A stretch of 64,000 nucleotides of DNA from Phoenix dactylifera (Eukaryota > Streptophyta > Magnoliopsida > Arecales > Arecaceae), in contig NC_052395.1 of the NCBI RefSeq assembly GCF_009389715.1, positions 18,883,528 to 18,947,527 of the forward strand, read 5' to 3'. Under the pieces are notes generated by a model, which worked only from the letters and a program-made list of their open reading frames with translations, had not been told where the DNA came from and searched no databases. A program made the translations under genes and the position numbers. Of this stretch, positions 62,314-64,000 are shown one piece after another. Within the stretch, counting starts at the first letter, position 1. Each line of letters opens with the position of its first letter.

Positions 62314-64000
62314 TTTTTTTTTTTTTTGGTTAAAACGGCAATTCATGTAACTCTAACGTGAGTACATCCTGCCAAATCAGAAGAAAGTAAAAGATACAAA
62401 TGTGGCGGTAGCTCCACTGTGGATGTCCAGTGGAGCTCCCCGGAATGTCGTGCGACATGGGAGGCGACCCAGTCAGCAGCCCTGTTCGCCTCCCGGAAAA
62501 CGTGCATAGCCTGAAACTCGTCCATCTCCATCGCCAATATGCGAGTCTCCCGAATAAGCGGATGTCCATCTCCATACCTATCAGCACCCCGGATCCAGTC
62601 TATGACAATGGAAGAATCCCCCTCAAGGTACACCCGGCCAGCCCCGAGCACCCGTCTCGCATAGGAAATGCCCGCCCAAGCTGCCCACAGCTCTGCCCCA
62701 ACAACCGTGAGCCCCGTCGTGCCCCTGCCTCCTGCTGCCACCAACCTCCCAAAATGGTCCCGGATAACAAATCCAGCCCCTCCCGACCTCCTGTCCGTCG
62801 CTACACTACCATCAAAATTCACTTTAAGATAACCAAGAGGTGGGGGTACCCAAGCCACAATGGCAAACCTGGGCGCTAAAACAGCACTGTGGGTGCCCCA
62901 GATGTCCCTAGTCATCCCAAGTGAAGGCTCGCCAGAACAAGAGAAGACCTCCCCAGCCTGAAGCACAGCTCTCTCTACCACCATCCTCGCCGAGAGCCTC
63001 CTGCCCTCGAACAAACGAGCATTCCGGTCCAACCAGATATGGTAGGCCAGGTATGCCCTAATGATTCCCTCCTCCACCAGCCTAGGGCTCCGAACCGTGG
63101 CCCGCAGTAACTGAATGAAATCCTGTGTCGTCCCTACGGAGTGGGGAATAGTCACAGGAGACGACCTCCATATCTCTCTAGCCCTAGGACACTGCAGAAG
63201 CACATGCCGAATGGTCTCCTCGGTATCCGGGCACACCTCACACTCCTGAGGGACCCTCATGCCCCGCCTGACTAGCACACTCCTGGTAGGAAGGCATCCC
63301 CAAGCCACCTTCCAGATGAAGAGCGCCACCCGTGGATGAATCCGCATCCTCCAAATCCAGCCTCCCTCCATCCGTCTAGCCGACTCCCTACTGAAAAGGG
63401 CATATAGATCTCTCGCTCGCACCTGTGATCGGCCCGACGGCACCCATACCAACCTGTCAGACTCCCCCTGGAACGGCACCGGAAGACCCAAAATCATCTC
63501 AGCCAGCTGCGCCCCAAACACCTCTCGTACCAGCCCCTCCCTCCATCCACCCTCGCCTGGATCCAACAAGTCACTGACCCTCTGGCCCTCAAGTCTCACC
63601 GAGTCCACCAGGGTCGGCATACGGCTGATCGGCACAGCAGTCAACCAACAATCCTCCAAGACATCGATGGAACGACCGTCACCAATAGCCCATCTGATCT
63701 CCGATAGAACCCTCCCTGCTCTGGCACACATCTTCCGCCACACCAGAGAATGGCGACGACCAGCTCTCACACCAGCAACCAAAACCCCATACTTGGCCCT
63801 CATCAGAGAGGACCACATACTGTCCGGCTCCATGACATACCTAGCGGCATGACGAGCCACTAAAGCCTCCCTCTGGACCAACAGAGACTGCATCCCCAGA
63901 CCTCCGGATCTAGTAGGCTGGCACACCACCTCCCAAGCCAACAAATGAATGCCACCCCTACCGCCTTGTCTCCCCCAGATGAAATTCCTGACTAGCTGCT
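62314..64000 (-). mobile_element. LINE 2 (RT C-terminus, zf-RVT, RNase H), runs off the window
   Basis: The 3' tail is the T-run at 62,314-62,327. The minus strand encodes 533 uninterrupted residues (63,944-62,343). They cover the RT tail (WEVVCQPTRSGGLGMQSLL), a zf-RVT domain (IHPRVALFIWKVAWGCLPT, CPRAREIWRSS) and a terminal RNase H (GSVATDRRSGGAGFVIRDHF, EGDSSIVIDWIRG, FREANRAADWVASHVARHSG). The frame stays open upstream into WGRQGGRGGIH at the window edge. It is closely related to LINE 1 (same 3' sequence AACTCTAACGTGAGTAC) but far better preserved, so a younger copy. The catalytic RT and endonuclease parts would lie beyond 64,000. Confidence 0.9.

Overview
This is a nuclear window from a flowering plant. 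Introns have GT/AG borders, the captured exons belong to plant gene families, and most of the DNA is plant transposable elements. Codon and family details fit a monocot; a palm is my guess, not a proof. I see no intact, uninterrupted host gene. The window is a decayed terpene-synthase locus (about 4.2-37.8 kb) buried in nested transposons, followed by a retrotransposon-dominated right half (39.9-64 kb).

Left part (1-14.1 kb): a tandemly duplicated, LTR-like remnant full of GTCGAC motifs (minus strand). Then an orphan promoter plus first exon of a TPS-e/f (geranyllinalool-synthase-like) gene at 4.26 kb, and inverted pieces of that promoter region at 6.2 and 11.8 kb. A non-autonomous CACTA transposon (6,412-11,052) carries fragments of three unrelated host genes: a PP2A activator PTPA, a SYP2-type syntaxin and an Hsp70-interacting protein HIP/FAM10. 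A 5'-truncated LINE (12.03-14.1 kb) follows.

Middle (14.2-37.9 kb): a second, nearly complete TPS-e/f gene with about 12 exons, 14,286-36,560. It is stretched by two more CACTA elements. One, of 13.7 kb, sits in intron 1, carries kinesin-14 exons and is itself split by a 9.7-kb Ty3/Gypsy (Tat-type) element with perfect TSDs. The other, of 3.1 kb, sits between exons 3 and 4 and carries CCB4-like and AINTEGUMENTA-like (AP2) exons, including the 9-nt micro-exon of that family. The TPS gene has a 10-bp deletion in exon 1, a frameshift in exon 9, splice-phase problems and a DDxxD motif reading DAFFD, so it is called a pseudogene. A third TPS terminal-exon fragment lies at 37.5-37.85 kb.

Right part (38-64 kb): a LINE tail, microsatellites, an RGGA-like gene scrap, a TRIM-like repeat with two initiator-Met-type primer sites, a complete but decayed Ty1/Copia element (41,421-47,946, TSD AAAAC), and a PIF/Harbinger-like element (48,666-60,739, TSD TTA). 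The last is nearly filled by a young SIRE-type Copia element (48,858-59,387, TSD CATAG) with an extra third ORF. A 137-bp AT-rich satellite, a piece of TPS intron and a second LINE running off the window end complete it.

The most unusual system is the family of three gene-capturing CACTA elements. Their ends are packed with palindromes close to the maize En/Spm TNPA-binding motif. Each has a matching 3-bp target duplication, and for one of them the window itself holds the uninserted (empty) site.
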